Source: Amoeboaphelidium protococcarum
Taxonomy: Eukaryota > Aphelidiomycota > Aphelidea
Direction of reading: 5' to 3'
NCBI GenBank assembly: GCA_023515745.1
Contig: JALECJ010000258.1
Span: 2,236,501-2,300,500 of the forward strand
Length of the DNA: 64,000 bases
Position numbers and translations under genes: made by a program. The notes beneath the pieces are model-generated. The model had not been told where the DNA came from, searched no databases, and worked only from the letters and a program-made list of their open reading frames with translations. This document shows, in pieces, positions 26,551-38,408 of the stretch (position 1 is the stretch's first letter; every line of letters starts with the position of its first letter).

Positions 26551-27555
26551 ATGTCCGAAATCTTCTCATCTTCAGTGCAACTGAACGACATGTCGGATAA
26601 TAAACAAAAAACTAGTAGAATGATCGTACATAAGCCATCTGTAATTGGCGCAGTTGGAATTACGCTCCTGCTTGCTGCCACGGCATTCTATCTATTGTAT
26701 ACAACGAGTTTTGGTAGTCGTGCTTTTGAGGCTGGTGTAGCTCGCGAGCGTGGTAATGATTACAGTAGCAGGTATGGTGTCAAGATGGCGGTTCCTGATG
26801 TCTCCATATTCGACTTTAAAGCTCGTGTGGCAGCGCGTCACGGTTGGTATCCTGTAGTTCGTGGTTTCCGCACTCCATACTCTTACTTGAATTTGACTCT
26901 GGTCTAAACTGATGCCGAAGAGATTCAGGTGAAGATCGTGACGGATGCCAATAACAAGCATGATGAGTACACTGTCTTCAGCGGATATCTGACTCCAAAT
27001 TATCGTGTCATTTCTATCCCGCGCTTCTCCCTCACTGATATGGACGACTCGTACTCTGTGTACATTAAAGTTGACAATGAAGATACTCGTGGCGTTATGC
27101 TTTAGGCAATTAGTATACCAGCAGCAGTTGGTAGGTACGCGAAAACAAGCGACACAACTAGCATAACTCCAAACAAGAGCCTGGATATCAGTATACTGCA
27201 TTCTATATCCGGTCTTACCTATGAGTATTATCCAACGGTGCAAAATCTTACTTATGATCAACAGAAATTTGGACCAGTGGTTCTAGGCGTCGATTTTGTG
27301 TTGGAATAAGGCAATGGCAACAACATCACGCTGAGCAGTCACGAGTGGAAGGTTGGTGGGAAAGAGTTCTGGTCACTGTCAGCCAGACCACTTATTGTTG
27401 ATTTCAACCAGATCGGCTTGTACAGTGACTGGGATCGCCAGGACACTTAAACGTACTTGAAGTATTATGTTAAGGATGGTGACCAGGATGTCGTGATAAG
27501 AGGCACTTTCGGGTACATTGCCATCTCTCTATCCACGGTCTTACCGGATTACTGA
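26551..27555 (+). CDS. Type II membrane protein, unknown family
   Basis: A 334-residue single-exon protein. A short cytoplasmic N-terminus with Lys/Arg precedes one transmembrane anchor (VIGAVGITLLLAATAFYLLY, residues about 34-53). A large predicted extracytoplasmic beta-rich domain follows, with two or more N-glycosylation sequons (NLTL, NLTY, NITL). I do not recognise the family; the topology is that of Golgi or cell-surface type II proteins, but no glycosyltransferase DxD motif stands out. It has four TAA/TAG codons read as Gln and a TGA stop. It diverges from the PH-domain gene and is followed 110 nt downstream by the RB homologue. Confidence 0.7.
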
Positions 27556-27665
27556 AGTATATACCATCCGTATGAGCTATGAGCAATACGAGTTGAAGCA
27601 ATAAGAAATCTAAATAATATTTATCACAATTATTATGCGTACTCTTGCACCTACACACAGCCACA

Positions 27666-30600
27666 ATGACTGATTGTGATCACAAATTAGTGAGAGATTC
27701 AATGCTGCGTCAGTTGACTGTTTTACTGAAACGACATTTGATTGTTTCAAGTGCGCGAACCATCGCTGGTCGGTCGGTAGTTCTTCTTTCTGGCACAAAG
27801 TATCAGGCAGGTAGGTTGTTTGTTCCCTTATATTGTCTTTGCACTACTGTATACTCTCCGTACATCATTGCATTGTGAGATATTGGTGGCTTTTTGACTC
27901 TGTAAAGCTTTGAAGGATATTGCGTTACTAATTATTGATTCATCTTTCAGGACTGCTTGTTTGAACAATAATAGAAGATACAACATTGAACAAATTGTCG
28001 AATAAGAAAATGCTTGTTGGTTAAGATGGTGATGATCGCCTTCTGCCTATAAAGAGAGTCAGAAAAGCTGGTGTAGATGATGGATCTGATTTTGAGATTA
28101 ATTTGAATAACCTGGTGAACTAGGACGATATATGGCTGCAGTAGTAGAAGGGTCATTTTGTTGTTTTGTATTCCTCACTTAACTGTGACAGCGAGAGTCA
28201 GAGATTAAGCACTCAGTTGGCCCACACCTATCTGAGATTGTAGCTCAACTCTGATCAGTCCTTTAACGTCTAACAAGTCAAGAACATATGTGCGGCATGT
28301 GTTTGGATTGTTGATATTGTACATGCACGTTATACAGGGATGTCCATCAATTAAATTTTGAAGGCATCTTCTACAAGGTATTTAATTGTTAGTTTGAGTG
28401 ATGATTAGTATATTTAAATCTTTTCGCTCTGTTATGTAGTTTTGAGCAATTTGGATAGGATGTTGGAAATATTGCTTAGTCTGATGCAATAATATCTGAA
28501 GAGGAAAGGGGAAAGATAAGTGCAAGTCTGGAGCGTATAAAGGTGGACTATAATGCTTGTCAGTTTGCTCTGAACGTCCTCAAGTAATGGTTCCACATTT
28601 TTCTAAATTTCAATGTTAATTCATCCTAGCCAGAGAAGGTGCCTTTATTCGCTCGGAATGTATTCTAGTTTACTTGGACTTTGATATTGTATACTAAGCT
28701 GTCCCTGGTAAAAGATCAGGTGAACTCTGAGAATATAGCTTATCTGATACTCTGCTGCTTTAGGTTCGTCTGCAATAGCATTCCACTTGATTTTATATCT
28801 ACTTTGGAAAGAGGTAAGAATTATAGATTATGTACATAGGATTTGTATATTATCCGTAAAAATTTGATATGTAGTTTAACAGTATGATAATCAATTCAGT
28901 GATTTTGACTCATAGTGCAGATGGACATAGTTTGAGCCGCAAGTTTTGGGGATATTGGCCAAGAAATTGAATGTTAGTTACAGCGATGTCAAGTAGTAAG
29001 AGGCAGCCTTCATTCAATTGCTCCATAATGATTTTGTTAGCAGTAAAGTTTGGTAGTACGAGACTATTGTTACTCATCAAGACACTAGAGGAAAGTATTT
29101 GTTCAAACTCATCTCATTTATTGAATAGAACAAGTTTTTACTTAATTTGGATGCTTTGTCTAGACAATACGAGATGTTGTTTCGGTCAACTAGTGGATAA
29201 TTTGATGGACTAATGTGGTTGCAGTCTAGTGCCGCTGATGAGCAAAAAGCATAGATCAATGCTCCGCAGAAACTTGCCACACCTGCAGTAATATCTAAGA
29301 GGGAAGCTCCAAGGTGTCTAAAGTCTAAACTTGCTCATGCCAGCGCGTTGGAGATGTCTATGCTATCTACTCCTCTGACCGCGAGACATATGAAAGTGAA
29401 GACTGGGGATACAATTGAGAATTCTTGTATTCTGTAAAGATTCTCATAGATGCAAGTAATCTATGCTAAAAGCAATGAACATGGAATGCCTTTAGACTTT
29501 TATCGTTCATTACCATAAGAGTACTCCCATCGAGTATCGGCATTGTACAATGACGTTATATAGTAGATCACTTTGGCTGATGTATAAAATGAGCCTCAGT
29601 GGAAATTGGCAGTTACGATCAGTTTTTACGTTCTGGATTCTATTATGCTTGCTGAACGGGCCAAGAGTGGCAAGATTGTGAACTTTTAGAGTTTGTTGCA
29701 CAATTCAGATTGGCTCAAATCCATTTTGGCGTGTTCATTAGAGAGTGTGAGATTCATAAAGAGTATTTCATCACTATCGCTGCAGCATATAATGAAGTCT
29801 TTGAAACTCCAACCGTACAGTCTTTGCATAGGTATTGAATATTTCATACGATACAGTACTAAAATGCTCAATTGGAACGTGATTAAGCATTTCAAGACAT
29901 TGGAAGAGCGAATTCTGGAGCAAGAGTTGTGGTAGCATGAGTAGCCGTTGTATACTGAATTGTAAGCTGAGCTGAGGCATACGACTTCTGCCGTGTCACC
30001 ACTTACTTCTCCGCGAAAGGCTCTTTAGTTCATCGTTGAGAAGCCTAAGGATCATCAGGATCAGAGCGAATCATCCCATTCAAGTCATTCGGTGTCGCCG
30101 TTGGAACTCATTCATCGCAAACTGTTCCGTCTTATAGATACTAGACTTTATGCTCTATGTGCAGAGTTGATGATTACGGATAATCTGATCAAGAAGATGT
30201 GGTCTGTCTGCGCTGAAGTTGTTCTGCGAGAATACGAGTGGCGGCTTTTGTTTAAACGCCACGTAGACTTAATTGTCATGTGCTGCATCTTTGGGGTGCT
30301 GAGAGCAACGAAATCCTCTACTCATATGCAAGAAGTATCATTTAGCAAGATTATTGAAGTGTACACGAAGCAGCCGCAATTTTCGACTCGTGCATACTGC
30401 GAAGTGTATCTCAATGGCAAGACTACGAATATAGTAGAATTCTACAATCTAATGTTCAGAGAGACACTTAAAGAGATTATGGGCAAGTTTATGGTGGATG
30501 ATTCGGCTCATCATCATCCTCAACCTTTAATGTCTCCGCGGAGAAGTCAAAGTTCGTTACCGAGATCGTTTACTGCGTAGTAATCACCGCTCGATATTCT

Positions 30601-30855
30601 CAGTCCTCGGTCTAAACGTTTATCATGTGATCCGAGAGAAGCCTTGGTAAGATTTACGTATGAGAGGATGATGGCATGTATCATATATTTATTTGAGTTG
30701 TGGTGTAGGCATTCAAGTAAGCTGGTGTATCGGACAATGCAATCTGCTCCTCTGAAGTGAAGAAGCCGCGGAAGCTTCATTTCTCGAAATCTGGTCTCTC
30801 TAAATCTGCAAACACCTTTATCCATCAGAAAGAGTAACATCAGCGAAAAATATGA
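27666..30855 (+). CDS. RB1: Retinoblastoma-family pocket protein (5 exons)
   Basis: Pocket protein that in animals, plants and early fungi represses E2F-driven G1/S genes. Exons are 27666-27810, 27975-28377, 28440-28813, 28875-30646 and 30709-30855; phases agree and give 946 residues, close to animal and plant RB. The N-terminal domain is followed by pocket A (TPLTARHMKVKTGD, the typical segment after a TP site), a linker with SP/TP sites, and pocket B (LELIHRKLFRLIDTRL, CAEVVLREYEWRLLF, HVDLIVMCCIFGVLRA, ISF/VSFSKIIEVYTK-type helix). A basic C-terminal tail has further SP sites suited to CDK control. Intron 1 (164 nt) is longer than usual here. Family call is firm. Confidence 0.92.
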
Positions 30856-31374
30856 TTTTTAGCGTTTTAAAAAGCACTACTTATAATGTCGATTGCGTTG
30901 TGACGATGTCGTAAACTAAGTGATGGCTGTCACCGCATGTGACGGTAATATTGATATTATAAATCTATCTGCAGAGCTGTGTCTGCGTCTATTACAGACA
31001 TTAGATCAGTCAGTTTAAAGGGATTCAGTCACTTTTCATATTCGAATAAGCAACGTAAAGCCTGTTTCATTGTCTTATTCGCTCTATGCTTGCAAGTTGA
31101 AATATCCCATGTTACACCAATTTCGTGATTTAAACTATGTTGCACCAATTTGTGACCGAGTCCCTCCTAAGAACTGTGATTAGACATCGATGTTTCAACT
31201 GCTCCGTGATTAGACAATGCTGGTCACAACCGTGATTGATTCACGTTACACCAAAATATTAGTATTCGTGATACAAAAGGATACATGCATCATATCCTAT
31301 TTTTTTTCTATATCGCAATATATCTTTCTTGCATATCTAAACTATCCAAAGTCTATATCAAGCTCTAACCAGCA
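30856..31374. other. Upstream region of secreted repeat protein, with repeated short motifs
   Basis: No coding frame seen. Between about 31110 and 31255 GTTACACCAA or GTTGCACCAA occurs three times, and GTGATTAGA or GTGATTGAT three times. These could be transcription factor sites; the rest is AT-rich. Confidence 0.45.
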
Positions 31375-33237
31375 ATGAAATTCCAATATATATCAATTGT
31401 ATCCTGCCTGTATCTGGTGCTATCGATGCCTTTCCCTGATCAACTTAATCTGGTTAAGCGTCAATGGTTAGCTCCGGACGTGACAATCGAGCCACAACAC
31501 GTGGATTCTAATGGCCTGCTATTACCTGATGACAAGCTGGCGGAATTAGGTGTGTCGTCACGAGATATTGAACGAATGAAAGTTAAAGAGTCAATTGACA
31601 GATCAGACCTTTGGAGTGGATCATTCGTCCGACCGGACGGTACGTATATGGATGAAGAGGGAGTCAGGCGCGTGATGCAATATGCAGGATAACCTCCTGA
31701 GGAAGCTAGTTAAATTTCCCAGCAAATAGCCTCCGGTACCTTCAATCCTAATCAAGTCAGAGCTACTTCATAAGATAATGTCCAATGGACCACAACTCCT
31801 CCTCCCAGTGACGTTCCAGCTTAAGCTCCTCCATCCGCTGGTGAAGAGCTTTCTTAAGCCCTTCCTTCCACTGAGCCGATCTTACCTTCTCCATCTAAAT
31901 TTAAGCCAGAGCATGTAGATGGAAATGGCCTGCTTTTATCTGATGATAAGTTGGCGTAGTAAGGCTTGTCGTCAAAATAAATTCAGCAAATGAGACTCCA
32001 AGAGTGGGCGGATAATGCATCTCTTGACATGGAATCGTTTCGCCGACCTGATGGTACGTATATGGACGCAGAGGGAGTAAGGCGCGTCGTGGAATTGGCA
32101 GGGAAGACCCCTGAGGAGGCGGATAACATCGCAAAGGAAATTGCAGCTGGTACCTATGATCCGAATAAAGTAGAATATAACCCAAATTATTATTCTCCTA
32201 CTGGGCCATAATAGGCTTAAGCTGAGCCTGCTCCACTCAGTGATGCTCCAGTTCCAGCTCCTCAATCCGGTGACGCATCGATTCAAGCTCCTCCATCTGC
32301 TGGTGTTGAGCCTTCTAAAGCTATTCCTTCCACTGAGCCAATCTAACCTTCTCCATCTAAATTTAAGCCGGAGCATGTAGATGCAAATGGCCTGCTTTTA
32401 TCTGATGATAAGTTGGCGTAGTAAGGTTTGTCGTCAAAATAAATTTAGCAAATGAGACTCCAAGAGTGGGCGGATAACGCATCTATTGACATGGAATCAT
32501 TTCGCCGACCTGATGGTACGTATATGGACGCAGAGGGAGTAAGGCGCGTCGTGGAATTGGCAGGGAAGACCCCTGAGGAGGCGGATAACATCGCAAAGGA
32601 AATTGCAGCTGGCACTTATGACCCGATAAAAGTGGATTATAACCCAAATTATTATTCTCCATCTGCTCCCCAATAAGAGTAAACTGAGACTGCTCCTACC
32701 AGTAACGCTTCAGCTCCTCCATCAGGCGATGCGCTAGCACAAGTTCCATCACCTCCAGTTGGTACTGGATCTTCTGAAAGCAAAGCTCAAGAGGGCAATG
32801 TGCCTTAGTATCAAGGAGAGTCTGGCACCGAAAATCCGACACCTCCCGCCGTCGCGTTGCCCGGGGCCGCTCAGGCCGATTAGGCTAAAGTCCTCGGAGC
32901 TGATGAAGTAGCTAAGCCGAATACGCAGCCATCCGTTAAGCCTGCGGTGTCTAATGGATTACCTTAGCCCGATTTTCGTAAAGATCCGTCTAGTTAAAGC
33001 TTACCACCAAAAGTTGCTACCACAGGTAGTCTTCCACCTGTAACATCAGTCGATGCTGGGCCTCCTGCAAAATAAATTGCTGCCCGTGCACTTTCGAATC
33101 CTGCATAACCAGCAGCTCCTGCTTCGCCAAAACCTGCGCCACCTTCTGTTCCGAAACCTGCCATACCTGCTGTTCCTAAGCCTGCTCCAAAACCAAAACC
33201 TAGTGCTTCAAAGTCAACTTCGTCTGGTGAAAAATGA
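31375..33237 (+). CDS. Secreted repeat protein A with Kex2-type propeptide
   Basis: A 620-residue secreted protein of unknown family. The N-terminus is a clear signal peptide (IVSCLYLVLSM), followed by MPFPDQLNLVKR, where the dibasic KR is a likely Kex2/furin site. Three copies of a ~95-residue domain follow (near residues 35-130, 175-275, 330-430): HVDxNGLLLxDDKLA, then RRPDGTYMDAEGVRRVVELAGKTPEEADNIAKEI. The DxNG and DGxxMDAEG stretches resemble degenerate EF-hand loops. The second and third copies are nearly identical in DNA. The C-terminal ~180 residues are Pro/Ala/Lys-rich. One exon with many TAA/TAG Gln codons, TGA stop. A paralogue lies at 35868. A wall, matrix or host-interaction role is possible but unproven. 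Confidence 0.8.
31887..32690 (+). repeat. Tandem 462-bp coding duplication
   Basis: Two nearly identical units begin at 31887 and 32349 (period 462 bp, exactly 154 codons). The second extends to roughly 32690 before similarity fades. Differences are a handful of substitutions, so the duplication is recent or kept homogeneous. An older diverged copy precedes them from about 31480. Confidence 0.85.
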
Positions 33238-35867
33238 TTTCCCCAACGCGCACTGCCGCATTTTTAAATATACCTTCGTGAACAAATATGATAAAATAAT
33301 TATATGTTTTGATAATCAGGACGTCTCTACTTTTTGAATTGTCTTAGCTGTTCATTAATACAACCAGATTACATTCTGCATCTTCACTTTATGTTTAAAA
33401 GTAAGTGATAAGGGCCTCGACGTTTGTATTGGAATATCGTATCTGTTAGAGCTCACTGTAGCTGACGTAATCACGATGAGTTGAGTGAAACGCGAAAGCG
33501 CCTCATCGTCGCCTCTTCTCCAGGAGAACATTGATTTTGACATTGACAGCTTGAAATATTGAGATATGATTAATAACAGTAGTTATTTTGGATACACTTG
33601 TTTTCCATTGAGCCAGTTGGCTTCTTAGGATAGTCATCCTGCAGGTGTCCTCACTAGTCAGTTGCCTAGTGAACCACCGTCTAACAGTATCCAAATCATC
33701 CGAGGCAAAACTTAACCATCGTCGCCTTGTATGGTCCTCATTTGTCGCATAGTTGATTGATTATACGCGTTACTAAATGAAGAGTGTGGTGCTGTTAAGC
33801 TTGGTGTGACCTTCATCAAGATCAGCAGCGATCGACCTATCTTGATATGTTTCTCTAACTACAGTACAATAGATTGTTGTTCTGCTAATCAGACTGCACG
33901 GTGTGAGGAATCTCAATTCTTAACAACAACAACAACAACAATAATGGTAAAGACAAGTGAACAAAAACTTATAATAAAGTGCGCTACTGACATGATACAG
34001 CTATTTGACTTTTAGCGGTCCGCTGCTAACGTCACACCGACTCTGAGGCTTTTGACGTGAGAAAAAAAACTCATTAAGACTTTGAACCAACAAAAGTTAC
34101 TGTAAATTGGTATCTTATATTCTAGTAGTAAACGCGAACGCGTGATGACCAAACATTCACTTTGAAGATCAACTGCTGCGCTCAGAGGCCGATTACTGTC
34201 TTGAGCCACACAATACAGCGAAAGTCGAGGTTGATAAATAGTCGTCGAGTCTCGCACCAACGACATTAAGTGACTGCATTTATAGTATTTAGCATCAAGC
34301 TAAAGCTGAGCATCAACGAGCTTATTCATTAAATGTTTTATCTTTACAAATTAAATTAAATAAGCGGTATGCATTTATGGTGACTATCCAGTGGCACTCG
34401 GTCGCCTCAAGCCTTTAACCTCGATAGAGCGTAATTGTTTCAAGTGCCCTCAAAATAGATTTTTATGGATAAAATCGATATATGACTTTCATCAATGCTT
34501 TGCCACATTGTTGTGGATTTCAATTATCATGCGCAGGATAGTATTATACGAGGCTTTCAGTTGATAGATTGTGTAATGAAGTCGGTCACTACTCTACAGA
34601 GAAGTGAGGACACTTTAGGAACGACTGTTCCAATAGACTGACTAGTCTAGATTGTTGGAGGCGGGTGGCTGTACTCAGCCACAACTTGATCGACTGCTGT
34701 GAATCGAAAGGTGGCGCTTGCGCCTTGAATCTTGAAAGTGAAGGAAATATACTCAATAATTAGCAGTTCTTTATTCAGATTCCTACATAGATAAGGAAAA
34801 TGACTGTTTCCATTACAATTATTATTACTCATAATATTCATATTTACGACAGATGGTAGATGCTGATCAGAAGAGAAGAGCGATTGACGATCATTCTTGA
34901 CAGCAGTGAAACGCGTCTATCTTGATAACCTTGGCAACAGTCAGCTCATCTAACACAAGTCTGCAATTTTAAAATTGTTTTTGACAGCCATATCTCTAAA
35001 TTCCACGCGACAACACGGTGACATATTCTGGATTTCTTACTGTTTTATACGTTAAATATCATCAAGAAGGATCTAATACCATCACACGCACCGAGTATGT
35101 ATTGAATAATTGCACACAACGTTTAGTGTAGTGTAATTGCATGCCACTGGCGGTCATCATTGCAAGATTAATAGTTACTCCGTGCGTAGTTGCAAAATTA
35201 CTGCAATTTGCAATGATAAAAAGTGGCCGATTGTTAGCTCAAAATTTGCAATGGAATATTGTATTTAATATACACTAACATGCTGCTCTTTATTAAACGT
35301 TTGCTTCAACTACTGCTGCCGGGACGCGGTGGTCTAAATGCAGCATCGCTTCGATCACGTATTGTATCAATTGTGTGTTATACTTGATCACTAGTGTCTG
35401 CCATATCTAAAACTCCGCACCTCGTTCAGCGTTATTGTCAGGCGTTGTTTAGTTGATCAAGTCGAAAGCTTGGCGTTAAACTTTTGTCATACCTTGTGTT
35501 CTGATATGATCGATCGGTTTGGTGTCACCAAGATTCAAGCACGAGAACACACCGTCTTACGAACAAAGTCTTGGAAGAATCAAATCCTAAGCATAGTCCT
35601 TTTGTCACACCCTGTGTTATATTCTGACCAGTTTGTGTTATCAAATTGTTCAAAAGCACCTATCAGATCCTGCGCTTTCGGAATGGTATTACCCTGGCAA
35701 TGAATTACAAGAACACCAGGATACAAAACAAAACACAAAGTATAAAATGATAGATGCAGCATTCTGCTTTCTTCTCTTCTACCTTACAACCAACATACCT
35801 TCTACTGTAATCTGTAATATTTCTGTAATAATTAAAGGTCTAAGTCTAATCCTGAACATCAATAACA
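33238..35867. other. Gene-poor 2.6-kb interval between secreted-protein paralogues
   Basis: I found no conserved protein, RNA gene or mobile element. Open frames exist (minus strand 33913-34266 and a longer one ending near 33514) but their lengths are expected by chance when TGA is the only stop, and they lack an ATG or recognisable sequence. A short CAA repeat lies near 33920 and an imperfect repeat (CTTTTGTCA(T/C)ACC(T/C)TGTGTT) at about 35484 and 35600. It may contain long regulatory sequence for gene B or a decayed gene. Confidence 0.5.
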
Positions 35868-37586
35868 ATGAAAATTCAATATCTATTAATCGCAACCTGT
35901 CTATCTATGGCGTTATCGATGCCTTTTCCTGAAGGACCGAGTCTGGTAAAGCGTCAAGGCCTAATTCCGTCTACTGAGAGCAAACCTGAATATTTCGATG
36001 GTGATGGAGTGCTATTGCCTGGTCGGGATTTGGCGTAAAAGGGCCTGAGGGTGGACGAAATTCGAAATCTGCAATAAAGTGAGAAATTGCGGAGGGAAGA
36101 TCCTACGGCTGATCCGTTTGCTAAACCAGACGGTTCAAAAATGAGTGAACAGGGAGTAAAGCGTGTGATGACGGACGTTCTTGGCAGATCTGCAGAGGAA
36201 GCTGATAACGTTGTAAAGGACTAGGCGGCGGGTACTTTTGACGTGAACAAACTTCGCGATGTCGTTGGCAGCACCAATAAGTATGAATCTTCTTCTGGCA
36301 ATTAGTAGGCTGCACCAGCTCCTTCTCCAGAAGCTGCACCTGCTCCTTCACCTTAATCTGAGCCTGCACCTGCTCCTGAGGCGCCTCCAGCTCCAGAACC
36401 AGAACCAGAACCAGCCCCTGCTCCTGCTCCAGAGGCGGCTCCAGCACCTGCTCCAGAGGCTGCACCTGCACCTTAACCTGAGGCTGCACCTGCTCCTTAA
36501 GGTGAGGCTGCACCTGCTCCTTAAGGTGAGGCTGCACCTGCTCCTGCTCCTTAACCTGAGGCTGCACCTGCTTCTTCTCCTGAACCAGCTCCAGCTCCTT
36601 CACCTGCACCTGAGGCCGCACCTGCACCTTAACCTGAGGCTGCACCTGCTCCTTCTCCATAGGCGGCTCCGGCTCCTGAAGCTGCACCTGCTCCACCACC
36701 TGCTGTTACCGCTCCAACTGCTAGTTAATAGCCAGCTGCGCAAACTGGCCAATCCGCAGAATAATAACAAGATGCTCAATCTGCTGGATAGTAATAAGCC
36801 GCTCAATAGTAATAAGCTGCCCAATAGTAATAAGCTGCTCAATAGTAATAAGCTGCTCAAGTTGGCCAATCTGCTGGCTAATAGTAAGCTGGTCAAACTG
36901 CTCAATCGCAATAAGCTGCTCCAGGTACCGGATAGTAATAAGCTGCTCCAGGTGCTGGATAGTAGTAAGCCCGTCAAGATTCTGGATAATAGGCAGGTGG
37001 TCAAGCTGCTTAATAGTAATAAGCTGGTCCAGGTGCTAATGAAAATTCTCAGTAAGCATAAAGTCCAGAAAGAGGAAGGTAAATCGTAAGTGGCAGGCAG
37101 GGTATGGAGTCTAATCCTGCATTACCAAGAGGAGGGGCTCCAATAGTGAGTGGCAGACAAGGTATGGAATCTACTCCTGGTGCGCCAAGAGGAGGGGCTC
37201 CAATCGTAAGTGGTAATCAGGGTATGTAAGGTTAAAAACCTGCAACGCCAAGTGCTGGAGGACGAGATCCAGATGCTTAAAGACGTCCAATGACAGGCTA
37301 GGAAGCAGATAAGCCTTAAGTGAGTAATAACAAGGCCGGCCTAACTGGAACTGGTCTTGATAAGGCTGGTAGCGCTGCTGCACAACCCAAATAAGCTGCT
37401 GCTAAGCCTGCTACTGGTGGTGGTGCTGCACAACCTAAATAAGCTGTTACTAAGCCTGCTACTGGCGGTGGTAGTGGTAGTGGTGGTGGTGCCGCAGCTG
37501 TAAAGCCTCCGAAGCCTGCAGGCGCTTCAGCCAAACCTTCTGGAAGTGGTGGTGGTGGTGGCTCAAAGGGAGCAAGTAAAAGGTGA
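35868..37586 (+). CDS. Secreted repeat protein B, Pro/Ala/Gln-rich paralogue of A
   Basis: A 572-residue secreted protein sharing its start with protein A: signal peptide, then SMPFPEGPSLVKR with the same dibasic site. It has one copy of the ~95-residue domain (YFDGDGVLLPGRDLA ... KPDGSKMSEQGVKRVM). The rest is low complexity: PAPAPEAAPAPQPEA-type Pro/Ala repeats, then Gln-rich QQQQAAQ repeats spelled mostly TAG-TAA-TAA, three IVSGRQGMES repeats and a Gly/Lys-rich end. Only in the UAR=Gln code is it open; otherwise it has dozens of stops. It resembles structural wall or extracellular adhesive proteins in composition, which is inference. One exon, TGA stop. Confidence 0.78.
36300..37060 (+). 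repeat. Coding low-complexity Pro/Ala and Gln/Ala repeats
   Basis: Imperfect GCTGCACCTGCTCCT-type repeats (36310-36710) are followed by CAATAGTAATAAGCTGCT-type repeats (36770-37040). The second block uses TAG and TAA in fixed order in repeated units, showing expansion at the DNA level rather than independent codon choice. Confidence 0.8.
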
Positions 37587-37820
37587 ACTCTCTCCTAAAT
37601 GGGCGTTGTCAAGTCTGCAATTTATTTTTGTGAAGTTACGGTGAATAATAATGATGGGAAATAAATAATGAATTTAATTGATAATTTTGTCTTACTTTAT
37701 GGATTCTCAACAATGTTCAATATGTTCTACAGTACAAAAGAGGCCCCACACACTAACTACTTGAAATAAATTGTCAACGATAATAAAAAATATACTATTA
37801 ATCCAAACCAGAGATAATTT

Positions 37821-38228
37821 TCACTCATCGCCATCTTACATAGTTGGCAATTACCGCATCATGGCAATACTATCGCCCTTAAGCATAATTCGACCAAGAG
37901 GATTACGCGTTTTCAACTTCTCATGCACCTCCACGGCATCGTCCAGAACCAAATTCATAAATTCATCAAATCCCTACATTATGTATTAAAGAGACATGTA
38001 TGAATATAACAATGTATGAGATAAATCAAGTAAATCACGCGTAAAACCTACTATGATGATGCCCTCGATGGTCAAATTATACTGATCCATGAGCCAGATG
38101 GAAACTGGCGCCCTCGATGTGAGATAGGAGAATATACGATTAATAGGCTAAATCATTGGCTTAGACTTTGGCGGTGCAGCCAGCGACTATTACGGCTATT
38201 ACAGCTTGTCTTATTATTACAATGCCAT
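37821..38228 (-). CDS. SNRPE: snRNP core protein SmE (2 exons)
   Basis: Sm-ring protein of spliceosomal U snRNPs. Exon 1 is 38228-38052 and exon 2 is 37973-37821, separated by a 78-nt GT-AG intron; total 109 residues. Sm1 and Sm2 motifs match Sm[24 protein letters not shown], then across the intron [17 protein letters not shown] and [12 protein letters not shown]. The N-terminal extension of about 20 residues is Gln-rich and written almost wholly with TAA/TAG; a ten-residue C-terminal tail follows the Sm fold. The gene sits between secreted protein B (convergent) and OS-9 (same strand, start about 180 nt downstream of the OS-9 stop). Confidence 0.92.
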
Positions 38229-38408
38229 TGCGCAATCTTTAAATTATGTTAATGAGTCTTCAAATACAATAAATTAATCACAGATGATGAATGATTGCCG
38301 CGTTCAAAGAAAGTGATAAGGTAAGAGAAATCTCGAAAAGTGCCAACTTTTTAAAGGCAGCACTATACTATACAATTTTGTACATTCATTCTGAAGTGAA
38401 TTCAAGTA

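Noticed and set aside
33514-34200. Long minus-strand open frame without TGA
   Set aside because: No ATG near its beginning, odd Cys runs from a CAA repeat read in antisense, and no known motif.
33913-34266. 118-codon minus-strand ORF ending in a hydrophobic segment (tail-anchored protein?)
   Set aside because: With only one stop codon such lengths are common by chance; no recognisable domain or supporting context.
36121-37004. Minus-strand ORFs rich in Gln, Val and Leu opposite secreted protein B
   Set aside because: They are antisense readings of the Pro/Ala repeat; the plus frame has signal peptide and domain homology to protein A.
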